From the NCBI GenBank assembly GCA_002373875.1, contig DFKQ01000045.1:1-29345 (forward strand): a stretch of DNA of 29,345 bases, given 5' to 3'. Positions 20,077-27,616 of the stretch are shown piece by piece (the first letter of the stretch is position 1; every line of letters starts with the position of its first letter). The DNA is from Lachnospiraceae bacterium UBA3641 (GTDB lineage: Bacteria > Bacillota > Clostridia > Lachnospirales > Lachnospiraceae). A program made the translations under genes and the position numbers. A model generated the notes under the pieces. The model did not search any database, was not told the origin of the DNA, and worked only from the letters and a program-made list of their open reading frames with translations.

Positions 20077-22110
20077 TCAGATAACCGCGAAATATTCCCG
20101 ATCCCCGATAACTCCGTCGGTAATATCGATCTTAACGTGTTTCTTCTCCCCGGGCTCTAAATGAACCTTATCGAAACCTGCCAGCACCTTGGGCGGTTCG
20201 TCTGCCTTCCCTTTCATATATACAAGAACCGAAACCTTGCCGGCGCGCTTACCTGTATTCTTAACGGTAATATTGTAAACGGATGCCCCTGCATCCACGC
20301 TTCCGCCCTCGCATTCAAAGGTCGTGTAGGATAAGCCGTAACCGAAGGGGAACCGGGGCTCATATCCGTATTTATCAACGAAACGGTAGCCTACGAAGAT
20401 ACCATCCTTATATTCAACCCTGTCCTTAAGACCGTATTCACCGATCGCATGGGCAGAGCACTGGGATAAGTCCTTATAGAAGGTCTCAGGCAACCTTCCC
20501 GAAGGATTGACATCACCGAAGAGGACTTCCGCTATGGCCGTACCCCCTTCCATACCGCCGTACCATCCCCACACAAGTGCATGGGCATCATCGATCCACT
20601 CACCAACATCCTGCATGCTTCCCGCGGTAAGAACGATGACTGCATCGGGCCTTATTTTAAGGAGTTCCTTAATAAGGATATCCTGTTCATAAGGAAGCCT
20701 GATATCTGCCCTGTCGTCACCCTCGCTGTCATGACCCGGAACATGGTCTGAACCTCCGACAAAGATCACATTCTCGTATTCCTTCGCAAGCTCCAGGGCC
20801 TCATTCCGAAGCTGTATCCTCAAATCCTTCATTTTCTCGTCTGCTTCTTCATTGCTTCCGACGCGGACAAAGTCAAGATCGAGCGACCTTTCCTGCCATT
20901 TCTCTTCATCATTGCCCCTGAAGATATCGCATGAATAACCCTTGGCATACTTAACTTCGGTATTGCCGCCAAGCAGCTTCTTAATACCCATAAGGGGTGA
21001 TATCTCGTAAAGGGCCTTTATCTCGGCACTTCCGCCGCCAAGGGCATGCAGCTTCTCGGCATTCTCGCCTATGACAAGGAGCTTCTTTATCTTCTTATCA
21101 AGCGGAAGAACTCCCTTGTCATTCTTAAGGAGTACAATCGACTCCTCCGCAACCCTAAGGGCCTTCTCCCTGTGTCCGGGTGTATTGTAGGCACCCGTCT
21201 TTCTCTCGCCGTCGAGCATGTTAAGCCTGTTCATAAGGATAAGACAGTGCTCTACCTTCTTATCGATCAGTTCCTCGCTTATCTTCCCCTCCTCAACGAG
21301 CTTCTTAAGAGGATTGGCCAGATAATACTCGTCAAAATCAGGCGTCACGGACATCTCCACATCAAGACCCGACTTTGCCGCCTCTTCGGAATCATGAACG
21401 GCTCCCCAGTCAGATACCACAAGACCGTCAAAGCCCCACTCATCACGAAGCACATCATTTAAATAATGGGTATGCTGTGAACCGAACTTACCGTTTATCC
21501 TGTTGTATGAACCCATAAGCGAATACACACCGCCCCGCCTTACAACATCATAGAAAGCCGGCATGTATATCTCCCTGAGGGCTTCCTCATCAACTATGGT
21601 ATCAACCTTAAGCCTGTCGGTCTCCTGGTTATTGGCAAGGAAATGCTTCACGCAGGCCGCAACATCATGCTGCTGGACACCCTTAACGTATTCAACCGCA
21701 AGCTCCTTGGTAAGGTAGGGATCCTCCGAAAAGTATTCGAAGTTCCTTCCGCAAAGAGGCGACCTCTTGATATTTACACCGGGCCCTAATATAACATCCT
21801 TACCGCGTCCCCTTGCCTCTTCTCCGAGCACGCTTCCCGTCTCAAATGCGAGCTCCCTGCTAAATGTAGCCGCAAGAGCGGAATTACATGGCAGATAAGT
21901 CACGTAATCATCCGAATAATTGATCTTATCCCAGCTATCGGGGTTAAACTCAAGCCTTACACCCATGGGGCCGTCCGAAAATACCAGCGGGGGTATGTTA
22001 AGCCGCTCAACTCCCGCTGTCTTAAAGAACTCAGCACCGTGTATCATCTTAAGCTTCTCATCGAGTGTGAGTGATTTTACCAGTTCCTGAATTTTCTCGT
22101 TTGTGATCAT
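20077..22110 (-). CDS. GH3 beta-glucosidase
   Basis: 677 residues, no signal peptide, so cytoplasmic. The N-terminal TIM barrel carries the nucleophile Asp234 in GLVVSDWGAVHD and the substrate-binding VKHFLANNQE near 154-163. The alpha/beta sandwich carries the likely acid/base Glu463 in HVPGHDSEGDDR. A fibronectin III-like domain forms the C-terminus (about 590-677) and ends rather abruptly at YFAVI. It should remove terminal beta-linked glucose (or xylose) from oligosaccharides, acting after GH9. The ATG has GGGAGG four bases upstream. It lies between the small membrane protein and rplM, a place where many Firmicutes have no gene, suggesting insertion into the conserved truA-rplM junction. 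Its transcript has no obvious terminator before the rplM promoter. Confidence 0.92.
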   Translation of the reverse strand: MITNEKIQELVKSLTLDEKLKMIHGAEFFKTAGVERLNIPPLVFSDGPMGVRLEFNPDSWDKINYSDDYVTYLPCNSALAATFSRELAFETGSVLGEEARGRGKDVILGPGVNIKRSPLCGRNFEYFSEDPYLTKELAVEYVKGVQQHDVAACVKHFLANNQETDRLKVDTIVDEEALREIYMPAFYDVVRRGGVYSLMGSYNRINGKFGSQHTHYLNDVLRDEWGFDGLVVSDWGAVHDSEEAAKSGLDVEMSVTPDFDEYYLANPLKKLVEEGKISEELIDKKVEHCLILMNRLNMLDGERKTGAYNTPGHREKALRVAEESIVLLKNDKGVLPLDKKIKKLLVIGENAEKLHALGGGSAEIKALYEISPLMGIKKLLGGNTEVKYAKGYSCDIFRGNDEEKWQERSLDLDFVRVGSNEEADEKMKDLRIQLRNEALELAKEYENVIFVGGSDHVPGHDSEGDDRADIRLPYEQDILIKELLKIRPDAVIVLTAGSMQDVGEWIDDAHALVWGWYGGMEGGTAIAEVLFGDVNPSGRLPETFYKDLSQCSAHAIGEYGLKDRVEYKDGIFVGYRFVDKYGYEPRFPFGYGLSYTTFECEGGSVDAGASVYNITVKNTGKRAGKVSVLVYMKGKADEPPKVLAGFDKVHLEPGEKKHVKIDITDGVIGDREYFAVI

Positions 22111-22164
22111 ATAACCTCCCTGCTAACTTTATTTGATAAATTACAGCATTACAACATTGCTTCT

Positions 22165-22614
22165 TTAAAAATTCCGGTTATTAAATATACGGTCTACACC
22201 TTCCATAAGATTTATATACCAGTCCATATCGGAAAGTACGGGCTTGGCTGCCACGCACACGATATACATAAGGATCGCCAGCCCGCAGAATAACGCTGCC
22301 GCCATGGCTGTTTTCTGCCTCTTCGTACCCTTGTTAAGGGCGTGCGCATCAATAAGAAGACCCAGTACACTGATCAGATACCCGTTGGTAAAAAAGACGC
22401 AGAAGATCGAAAGTATGCCAAGGATCAGCGCATATACCGGAAGGTTGTCCCGCTTCCTGTCCGTAATGTCCTTACCGGTGAAGATAACCCTTCCTTCCTT
22501 CGACTCCGAATACTCTTCACGCCTTTTGTCCGACGCGGTGGGTGTTCCGTTATAGATTGGCTCATATGGCCCGCTGCTTAAGTTGCCGTTTTCATCAAAA
22601 AATGATTCTCCCAT
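22165..22614 (-). CDS. Small membrane protein, DUF4190-like
   Basis: 149 residues from ATG 22614 (GGGGG site upstream). The frame is open further (to 22743, overlapping truA) but that extension lacks a good start. The N-terminal half is polar (SFFDENGNLSSGPYEPIYNG). Two membrane helices follow (LPVYALILGILSIFCVFF and MAAALFCGLAILMYIVCVAA) separated by GLLIDAHALNKGTKRQ, the pattern of DUF4190-type proteins. Function is unknown. It sits between truA and the GH3 gene, 100 bp after truA. Confidence 0.6.
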   Translation of the reverse strand: MGESFFDENGNLSSGPYEPIYNGTPTASDKRREEYSESKEGRVIFTGKDITDRKRDNLPVYALILGILSIFCVFFTNGYLISVLGLLIDAHALNKGTKRQKTAMAAALFCGLAILMYIVCVAAKPVLSDMDWYINLMEGVDRIFNNRNF

Positions 22615-22714
22615 AGTATCATCCCCCTGATACAAGATTCTTCCATATCCGACCTGCCAAACCGGTTTATCGCGTGGTACCGGTTCCTTCTTAAGTATAT
22701 CAACAGCATTATTC

Positions 22715-23494
22715 TTATGATATGTGGTCAAAACTGTATCCAAAAAGGCACAGACCGCACGCAGGAGCCGTTTGTCCCGCAGCTGCCCGGTCCTTAGCCT
22801 TAAGTATATCCTTAAGCTCTTCCGGCTTGCGCTTACCCTGTCCCACTTCGATAAGCGTTCCCGCGATTATCCTTACCATATTGTACAGAAATCCGTTTCC
22901 GGTAACGGAAATAACCACTTCCTTACCTTCACGGACAACACTTAACGCATATATTTTCCGCACATTTGAACGTGGGAATGCTTTACCGGCTGCTTCATCG
23001 TAAACCTCTCCCCGGCTTCTTGCAAATGATGAAAAGTCATGCTCACCAACAAGGTATCCTCCGGCTTCATCCATGGCCTTAACATTAAGCGGTCCGTATA
23101 CATGATGCGTATACAACCTGCGGGTCGGTATCGGAAATGTATCGTTGTATATCCTGTATTCGTAGGTTTTCCTGCAGGAAACCTTCCGCGGGTGAAAATC
23201 ATCCGCCACCTGCTTAGATGACATAATCCTTATATCATCCGGCAGGCTCTGATTTAAAGCAAAGGAAAACTTATCTCCCGGTATCGAAGAATTCGTATCA
23301 AACACGCACACGGCCCCCAGCGCATGTACCCCTGTATCGGTACGGCTGGCCCCGATAACATGGATCTCCTCCTTAAGCAGCCTCGTCAGTTCATCATTGA
23401 GAATGCCCTCTATGGTCGGAGCATCAGGCTGTATCTGCCAGCCCTTGTAATTCGTCCCATCATATGCCACCGTGAGCATAATACGCTTACTCAT
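22715..23494 (-). CDS. truA: tRNA pseudouridine(38-40) synthase
   Basis: 259 residues. It converts uridines 38-40 in tRNA anticodon stems to pseudouridine. The catalytic aspartate is Asp53 in GASRTDTGVHALG, and the N-terminal MLTVAYDGTNYKGWQ and C-terminal FLYNMVRIIAGTLIEVG are typical. Start at the ATG, with AGGA eight bases upstream. Its position after ecfT is conserved in Firmicutes, but here a DUF559 gene with repeats separates it from ecfT. Confidence 0.95.
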   Translation of the reverse strand: MSKRIMLTVAYDGTNYKGWQIQPDAPTIEGILNDELTRLLKEEIHVIGASRTDTGVHALGAVCVFDTNSSIPGDKFSFALNQSLPDDIRIMSSKQVADDFHPRKVSCRKTYEYRIYNDTFPIPTRRLYTHHVYGPLNVKAMDEAGGYLVGEHDFSSFARSRGEVYDEAAGKAFPRSNVRKIYALSVVREGKEVVISVTGNGFLYNMVRIIAGTLIEVGQGKRKPEELKDILKAKDRAAAGQTAPACGLCLFGYSFDHIS

Positions 23495-23504
23495 ACATTA
23501 TATC

Positions 23505-23963
23505 CTATTTCTCTGTTTTGTATACACCCCTACCCTCCCCTGGCTTCCCCCTCTGGGGGAAGCTGTCAGCGCAGCTGACTGATGAGGGTTTCACCATTGC
23601 CGACTGATGAGGGTTCATAATATAATTCCAAATGTCCTGACAGACATTTTTAAAGTTACTATTAATCTCTTTATTTGTATACCTTAATACAGTCAGCCCA
23701 AGGCTATTCAAATATTCGTCCCTGACTTTATCACTTCTGATTCCTTTTTCTTCATAATGTTGTGAACCATCTATTTCTATTACCAGTTTCGCCTTGGCAC
23801 AATAGAAATCCACTATATACTGACCTATAACCTTTTGTCTGTTTATAGTAACCGGAAGCTTCTTCAGGAATGTATACCACAGTTTCTTCTCTTCGGCTGT
23901 CATTTCTTTTCTAAGCCTTTGGGCATTATTCTTCAATTGTGGATTTGTATTTTTCTTTACCAT
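23505..23963 (-). CDS. DUF559-family endonuclease-like protein with repeat-derived tail
   Basis: 152 residues. Residues about 8-113 match the DUF559 (Vsr-like, restriction-endonuclease fold) family: NAQRLRKEMTAEEKKLW, then the likely active site in QYIVDFYCAKAKLVIEIDGSQHY (Asp52, Glu63, Asp65) and LGLTVLRYTNKEI. Biological role of this family is unsettled. From Asn117 to about residue 146 the sequence (NPHQSAMVKPSSVSC and on) is encoded by a dispersed repeat (23527-23588 plus part of 23602-23613), so the tail is probably acquired. AAGGAG lies before the ATG. The gene separates ecfT from truA and is flanked by inverted copies of the repeat, suggesting mobility. Confidence 0.8.
   Translation of the reverse strand: MVKKNTNPQLKNNAQRLRKEMTAEEKKLWYTFLKKLPVTINRQKVIGQYIVDFYCAKAKLVIEIDGSQHYEEKGIRSDKVRDEYLNSLGLTVLRYTNKEINSNFKNVCQDIWNYIMNPHQSAMVKPSSVSCADSFPQRGKPGEGRGVYKTEK
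23527..23588 (-). repeat. Dispersed repeat copy A (CCCTCATCAGTCA type)
   Basis: On the minus strand it begins CCCTCATCAGTCAGC, with a GTCAGC/GCTGAC hairpin and a TTCCCCC/GGGGGAA hairpin, ending in GCCAGGGGAGGG. It lies within the 3' coding end of the DUF559 gene. A further partial copy (GACTGATGAGGG, 23602-23613) is next to it. Compared with copy B, one stem pair is changed on both sides (G-C to C-G), a compensatory change that supports the hairpin. Confidence 0.8.
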
Positions 23964-24141
23964 TCTCTCCTTATTCGAATAAAAATCTTACCATATCAAT
24001 TGCGATATATGGATATTTCATATTTAACCTTTAGAGTTCCCATCATTTTTTACATTAATTGTTCAGTTCCGCATTGGGTTGCTTATATTGTTCTGTCTTC
24101 TGCTGCCTATATTGGGCCATCTTTTGCTGGTTCTATTGGGC

Positions 24142-24204
24142 CCCTCATCAGTCACCTTCGGTGACAGCTTCCCCCCAGGGGGAAGCCAAGGGAGAGGGTA
24201 AAGG
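24142..24204 (+). repeat. Dispersed repeat copy B
   Basis: CCCTCATCAGTCACC-TTC-GGTGAC followed by a TTCCCCC/GGGGGAA hairpin and GCCAAGGGAGAGGG. It lies 7 bp past the ecfT stop, so it forms paired hairpins at the 3' end of the ecf mRNA. Inverted relative to copy A, and in the same orientation as copy C. Confidence 0.8.
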
Positions 24205-24210
24205 TAATAT

Positions 24211-25011
24211 TCAGAATAGTATGCCGGCCAGGATGACGAGGGCAAGGTATATAAGAAGGATCAGGTATGCAAGCAGGTCCCTCTTCACATAACGGAGGGG
24301 CTTCATTCGTGTACGGCCCTCGCCTCCGTGGTAGCACCTTGCCTCCATCGCGTTTGCAAGGTCTCCCGCCCTTCTGAAGGCTGACACGAACAGGGGAACA
24401 AGTACCGGCACCATACTCTTCATACGTACCGACAGCTTTTTACTCTCAAAATCGGCACCTCTCGCGCTCTGGGCCTTCATGATCTTATCCAGTTCTTCTA
24501 TCAGTATCGGTATAAAAGAAAGCGCAATGGACATCATCATTGCAACCTCATGTACCGGAACTCCTATATGCCTTAGGGGCCTGAGTACCTTCTCAAGGCC
24601 GTCAGTCAGCTGATTGGGGGTTGTCGTAAGAGTCATTATGGATGTGCCCATTACAAGGAAAATAAGCCTTATGACCATCCTTATCGCTATCCGCAGGCCC
24701 TCCCTTGTTGCGTGTATTTTCCAGAACGACCATATAACTTCGCCGGGAGTAAAGAAAATATTAAATGCCGCGGTAAAGAGCAGTATAAAAAGTATTCCCT
24801 TAAGTCCCCGGACCATATAGGAAACCGGAACCTTGGAAATGAAGATCATGGATGCAAGAAAAGCAAGGGCTACCGCATAGCCCCATATATCACGAACAAG
24901 AAATAATGAAATTATATAAAGGAAGGTCCCGGTTATCTTGACTCTGGGATCCAGTTTATGGATCACAGAGTCCGCAGGATAATACTGACCCAGTGTTATA
25001 TCTCTTAGCAT
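24211..25011 (-). CDS. ecfT: ECF transporter transmembrane component EcfT
   Basis: 266 residues from ATG 25011. The frame is open 21 codons further (to 25074), but those codons (TEEQKLSPKVTDEG) read through repeat copy C and are unlike EcfT, so I reject them. At least five membrane helices. The two coupling-helix motifs are present: Ala183-Arg-Gly in QSARGADF and Ala224-Arg-Cys in AMEARCYHGGEGRTR, which contact the ATPases. EcfT links substrate-specific S components for vitamins or metals to EcfA1/EcfA2. The ribosome-binding GAGGG is supplied by the end of the repeat, four to five bases before the ATG. Confidence 0.93.
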   Translation of the reverse strand: MLRDITLGQYYPADSVIHKLDPRVKITGTFLYIISLFLVRDIWGYAVALAFLASMIFISKVPVSYMVRGLKGILFILLFTAAFNIFFTPGEVIWSFWKIHATREGLRIAIRMVIRLIFLVMGTSIMTLTTTPNQLTDGLEKVLRPLRHIGVPVHEVAMMMSIALSFIPILIEELDKIMKAQSARGADFESKKLSVRMKSMVPVLVPLFVSAFRRAGDLANAMEARCYHGGEGRTRMKPLRYVKRDLLAYLILLIYLALVILAGILF

Positions 25012-25015
25012 ATTG

Positions 25016-25045
25016 CCCTCATCAGTCACCTTCGGTGACAGCTTC
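25016..25045 (+). repeat. Dispersed repeat copy C (truncated)
   Basis: Identical to the first 30 bp of copy B (CCCTCATCAGTCACC, TTC loop, GGTGACAGCTTC), then diverges before the second hairpin. It ends five bases upstream of the ecfT start codon and provides its Shine-Dalgarno sequence. Copies B and C are in direct orientation and bracket ecfT. Confidence 0.8.
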
Positions 25046-25128
25046 TGCTCTTCGGTCCGGTCCGTGCCAAACATCCCCGGATATTCAGCACCCCAAAGGG
25101 AAAGCCTTCGCTTCTCCCGTATTAATGT

Positions 25129-25980
25129 CTATGCCGGTCTGATAGCCTTGCGGATCTCCTCGGCAGCCTCACGGACCGTTATGGCATCCGTGTTCACATT
25201 GACCCCGTTCTCTCTAAGCATGTACAGAACCTTGACCACTTCGGGAATATCAAGTCCCATCTCAAACAGCTCCTTATGGTACCTGAAAACCTCCTTTGGC
25301 CTCCCATCCATGGCAATGTGCCCCTTGTCCATTACCATAAGCCTCTCAGCATTCTCCGCAAGATCATCCATGGAATGGGACACAAGGATTATGGTCATCC
25401 CGTTCTCCTTACGAAGTCTTGCAACCAGTTCAAGTATCCACTTCCTGCCCGCAGGGTCAAGCCCCGCCGTCGGCTCATCAAGGATAAGGACCTTGGGCTT
25501 CATGGCAAGCACTCCGGCTATGGCGACCCTTCGCTTCTCACCGCCCGAAAGGTCAAAGGGAGACTGATAAAAGGCCTCATCCCTTAAGCCCACCTGCTTA
25601 AGAGCTTCATAAGCCCGAAGTTCTACCTCACTTCTTTCAAGTCCCAGATTAGCAGGCCCGAAGCATACATCGGAAAAAACATCCGCTTCAAAGAGCTGGT
25701 ATTCGGGATACTGGAAAACAATACCCACCTTGCTCCTTAATGACTTTAACGGATAGTCCTTATCGAATATATCCTCCCCGTCCACATATACTGTTCCTTC
25801 CGATGCCTTAAGAAGGCCGTCAAGGACCTGGACCAGGGTTGACTTGCCGGAGCCCGTGTGACCCAAAAGTCCCACATATTCACCGTCCTCGATCTTGAAG
25901 GACACATCATTAAGCGCCTTCACTTCGTAGGCGGTTCCGGCCGAATATATATAACTTAAATGATCCGCAATGATCGACAT
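25129..25980 (-). CDS. ecfA2: ECF transporter ATPase EcfA2
   Basis: 283 residues. ABC ATPase with Walker A GHTGSGKST (Lys46), Q-loop VFQYPEYQLF, signature LSGGEKRRVAIAG, Walker B VLILDEPTAGLDP and H-loop VSHSMDD. The C-terminal ~60 residues match the EcfA domain that holds the two ATPases together. The ATG (AGGAG upstream) lies within the end of ecfA1, overlapping by 25 bp, so translation is coupled. It pairs with EcfA1 and EcfT for vitamin/metal uptake. The spacing to ecfT (117 bp) has been enlarged by repeat copy C and flanking sequence. Confidence 0.95.
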   Translation of the reverse strand: MSIIADHLSYIYSAGTAYEVKALNDVSFKIEDGEYVGLLGHTGSGKSTLVQVLDGLLKASEGTVYVDGEDIFDKDYPLKSLRSKVGIVFQYPEYQLFEADVFSDVCFGPANLGLERSEVELRAYEALKQVGLRDEAFYQSPFDLSGGEKRRVAIAGVLAMKPKVLILDEPTAGLDPAGRKWILELVARLRKENGMTIILVSHSMDDLAENAERLMVMDKGHIAMDGRPKEVFRYHKELFEMGLDIPEVVKVLYMLRENGVNVNTDAITVREAAEEIRKAIRPA

Positions 25981-26816
25981 ATCTCTCCTACCAGTTCTTC
26001 ACAGGTTAATAAGCCATCCGGGAGCTTTACACCCTTCTTCTTAAGCTCTTGTGCAAGCAAAGTCACCTGCGGTACGGACAATCCTATTTCGGTGATCTCA
26101 CTAACCCTTGAGAATACTTCCCTCGGCGACCCGGACATGACCACCCTGCCTTTATCCATTACAAAGACCCTATCTGCCTTAATAACTTCTTCCATATAAT
26201 GTGTGATCAGAATCACGGTAATGCCTTCCTTCTTATTAAGCTCAAGGACAGCATTTATAACTTCCCTGCGCCCGACAGGATCAAGCATTGCCGTAGGTTC
26301 ATCAAGGACTATACATTTGGGCTGCATGGCGAGAACTCCCGCAATGGCTATCCGCTGCTTCTGGCCGCCGGAAAGCCTTGAAGGTGAATGCTTCCTGTAG
26401 GTGTACATATCAACACTCTTTAAGCTCTTTTGCACCCTCTCCCATATCTCACGGCTTGGAACACCCATGTTTTCGGGCCCGAAAGCAACATCCTCTTCAA
26501 CCACCGTTCCTATGATCTGGTTATCGGGATTCTGGAATACCATTCCGGCCGTCTGTCTTATATCCCAGATGTGCTCTTCCGCCCTTGTATCCATACCGTC
26601 AACGAAAACAGTACCCTCTACCGGATGAAGAAGCGCATTAAAATGCTTGGCAAGGGTTGACTTACCCGATCCGTTGTGTCCCAGGATAGCAATAAACTGT
26701 CCCTGTTCCACGCTCATGTCAACATTATCGACTGCCTTGTTGACACCTTCAACTGCCCCGTCCTTATCACGCCTTATATATTCATATGTAACTTTATCTG
26801 TCTTGATCAAACTCAT
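25956..26816 (-). CDS. ecfA1: ECF transporter ATPase EcfA1
   Basis: 286 residues. ABC ATPase with Walker A GHNGSGKST (Lys52), Q-loop VFQNPDNQIIG, signature LSGGQKQRIAIAG, Walker B CIVLDEPTAMLDP and H-loop ITHYMEE. The C-terminal segment is the EcfA-type extension. It is the first gene of the ecfA1-ecfA2-ecfT unit after rplQ. No Shine-Dalgarno sequence precedes the ATG; a promoter with its -10 seven bases before the ATG suggests a leaderless mRNA, as for the SDR gene. Confidence 0.95.
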   Translation of the reverse strand: MSLIKTDKVTYEYIRRDKDGAVEGVNKAVDNVDMSVEQGQFIAILGHNGSGKSTLAKHFNALLHPVEGTVFVDGMDTRAEEHIWDIRQTAGMVFQNPDNQIIGTVVEEDVAFGPENMGVPSREIWERVQKSLKSVDMYTYRKHSPSRLSGGQKQRIAIAGVLAMQPKCIVLDEPTAMLDPVGRREVINAVLELNKKEGITVILITHYMEEVIKADRVFVMDKGRVVMSGSPREVFSRVSEITEIGLSVPQVTLLAQELKKKGVKLPDGLLTCEELVGEICRSLRII

Positions 26817-26823
26817 AGCTAAT

Positions 26824-26852
26824 ACTATATCTCATAATCAAAGAAGCCGCAA
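26824..26852 (-). promoter_or_regulatory. Predicted ecfA1 promoter, leaderless geometry
   Basis: Minus-strand TTGCGG (26847-26852), 17-bp spacer, TATAGT (26824-26829), then 7 bases to the ATG. The -35 abuts the REP pair. Moderate match, but the same spacing as the SDR promoter. Confidence 0.5.
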
Positions 26853-26853
26853 G

Positions 26854-26941
26854 AGGAGACAGGGGACGGTTCTCTGTCTCCTTCAAAACTATACTTTTTA
26901 TGATAAACAAAAAGGAGACAGAGAACCGTCCCCTGTCTCCT
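26854..26941. repeat. Inverted pair of 30-bp REP-type palindromes (BIME-like)
   Basis: AGGAGACAG-GGGACGGTTCT-CTGTCTCCTT (26854-26883) and its exact inverted copy (26912-26941) are separated by 28 bp. Each is itself an 8-bp hairpin, and the two can also pair over 30 bp. They lie between rplQ (stop 15 bp away) and the ecfA1 promoter. Such paired REPs often arise from Y1-transposase (RAYT) activity; no such gene is in the window. They probably also act as a transcription end or mRNA stabiliser. Confidence 0.8.
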
Positions 26942-26956
26942 TCATGTAATTAAGTT

Positions 26957-27493
26957 TTATACAAGCTCAATGAATACTTCCATAGCTGCATCACCCTTAC
27001 GTTCACCGATCTTGATGATCCTTGTATAACCACCCTTACGGTTCTCGTACTTGGGAGCGATCTCATCAAACAGCTTGGCAACGAGATCCACCTTCTTAGT
27101 GTTTCTCTTCTTACCTGCGTTCTCGGCAGGCACTTCGGTAATGGGATAAAGAACCTTTAGCATCTGCCTTCTTGCATGAAGCCTTGAAGGCTTATCCTTC
27201 TTGATCTCCTTGCTGACGGTCTCGAACTTGGCAACCTTCTTACCGTCAACAACCTCCTTTACCCTCTTACCATCCTTATCCTTTAAGGGAACCTTGGCCT
27301 GAACGGTAACTGTTTCGTAGTTATCCCTCTCCTTAACGGCAAGAGCGATGATACCTTCAACGATTTTTTGTATCTCCTTGGCCTTAGCCTCGGTTGTACG
27401 GATCTTACCATGATAGATAAGATTTGTAACCTGGTTCCTTAACAGCGCCTTCCTCTGGCTTGATGTTCTTGATAACTTTCTGTACTTAGCCAT
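26957..27493 (-). CDS. rplQ: 50S ribosomal protein L17
   Basis: 178 residues. N-terminal KYRKLSRTSSQRKALLRNQVTNLI and C-terminal GGYTRIIKIGERKGDAAMEVFIEL are typical L17, which lies near the exit tunnel. Residues about 60-115 (VPLKDKDGKRVKEVVDGKK and so on) are an insertion relative to the 116-127-residue proteins of E. coli and Bacillus; a larger L17 occurs in some Clostridia. AGGAGG lies five bases before the ATG. It follows rpoA by 123 bp, in which I see no gene and no clear terminator. Confidence 0.96.
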   Translation of the reverse strand: MAKYRKLSRTSSQRKALLRNQVTNLIYHGKIRTTEAKAKEIQKIVEGIIALAVKERDNYETVTVQAKVPLKDKDGKRVKEVVDGKKVAKFETVSKEIKKDKPSRLHARRQMLKVLYPITEVPAENAGKKRNTKKVDLVAKLFDEIAPKYENRKGGYTRIIKIGERKGDAAMEVFIELV

Positions 27494-27616
27494 TTCTTCC
27501 TCCTGTACATTCGCACGATCACGTCAAACACGCCTTTTGGTCTTACTGTCTGACTATTTGCAGTTACTTACACCTTGTCATACCCTGTGGATTTACTGAC
27601 TTGGCATTATATATTA

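Larger units (their letters stand above)
23527..24204. mobile_element. Candidate DUF559 element bounded by inverted repeats
   Basis: Copies A (23527-23588) and B (24142-24204) are inverted relative to each other and bracket the DUF559 gene, giving a unit of 678 bp. No target-site duplication is visible. The upstream half (23964-24141) holds a short degenerate 25-bp repeat (TATATTG... units) and a Q-rich open reading remnant. It may be a mobile unit or a chance pairing of common repeats. Confidence 0.35.

Noticed and set aside
22165..22743. 192-residue form of the membrane protein
   Set aside because: The extension overlaps the truA end and has no good start site; ATG 22614 follows a GGGGG site.
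23500..24230. Target-site duplication around the DUF559 element
   Set aside because: The bases outside copies A and B do not match, so a transposon boundary is not proven.
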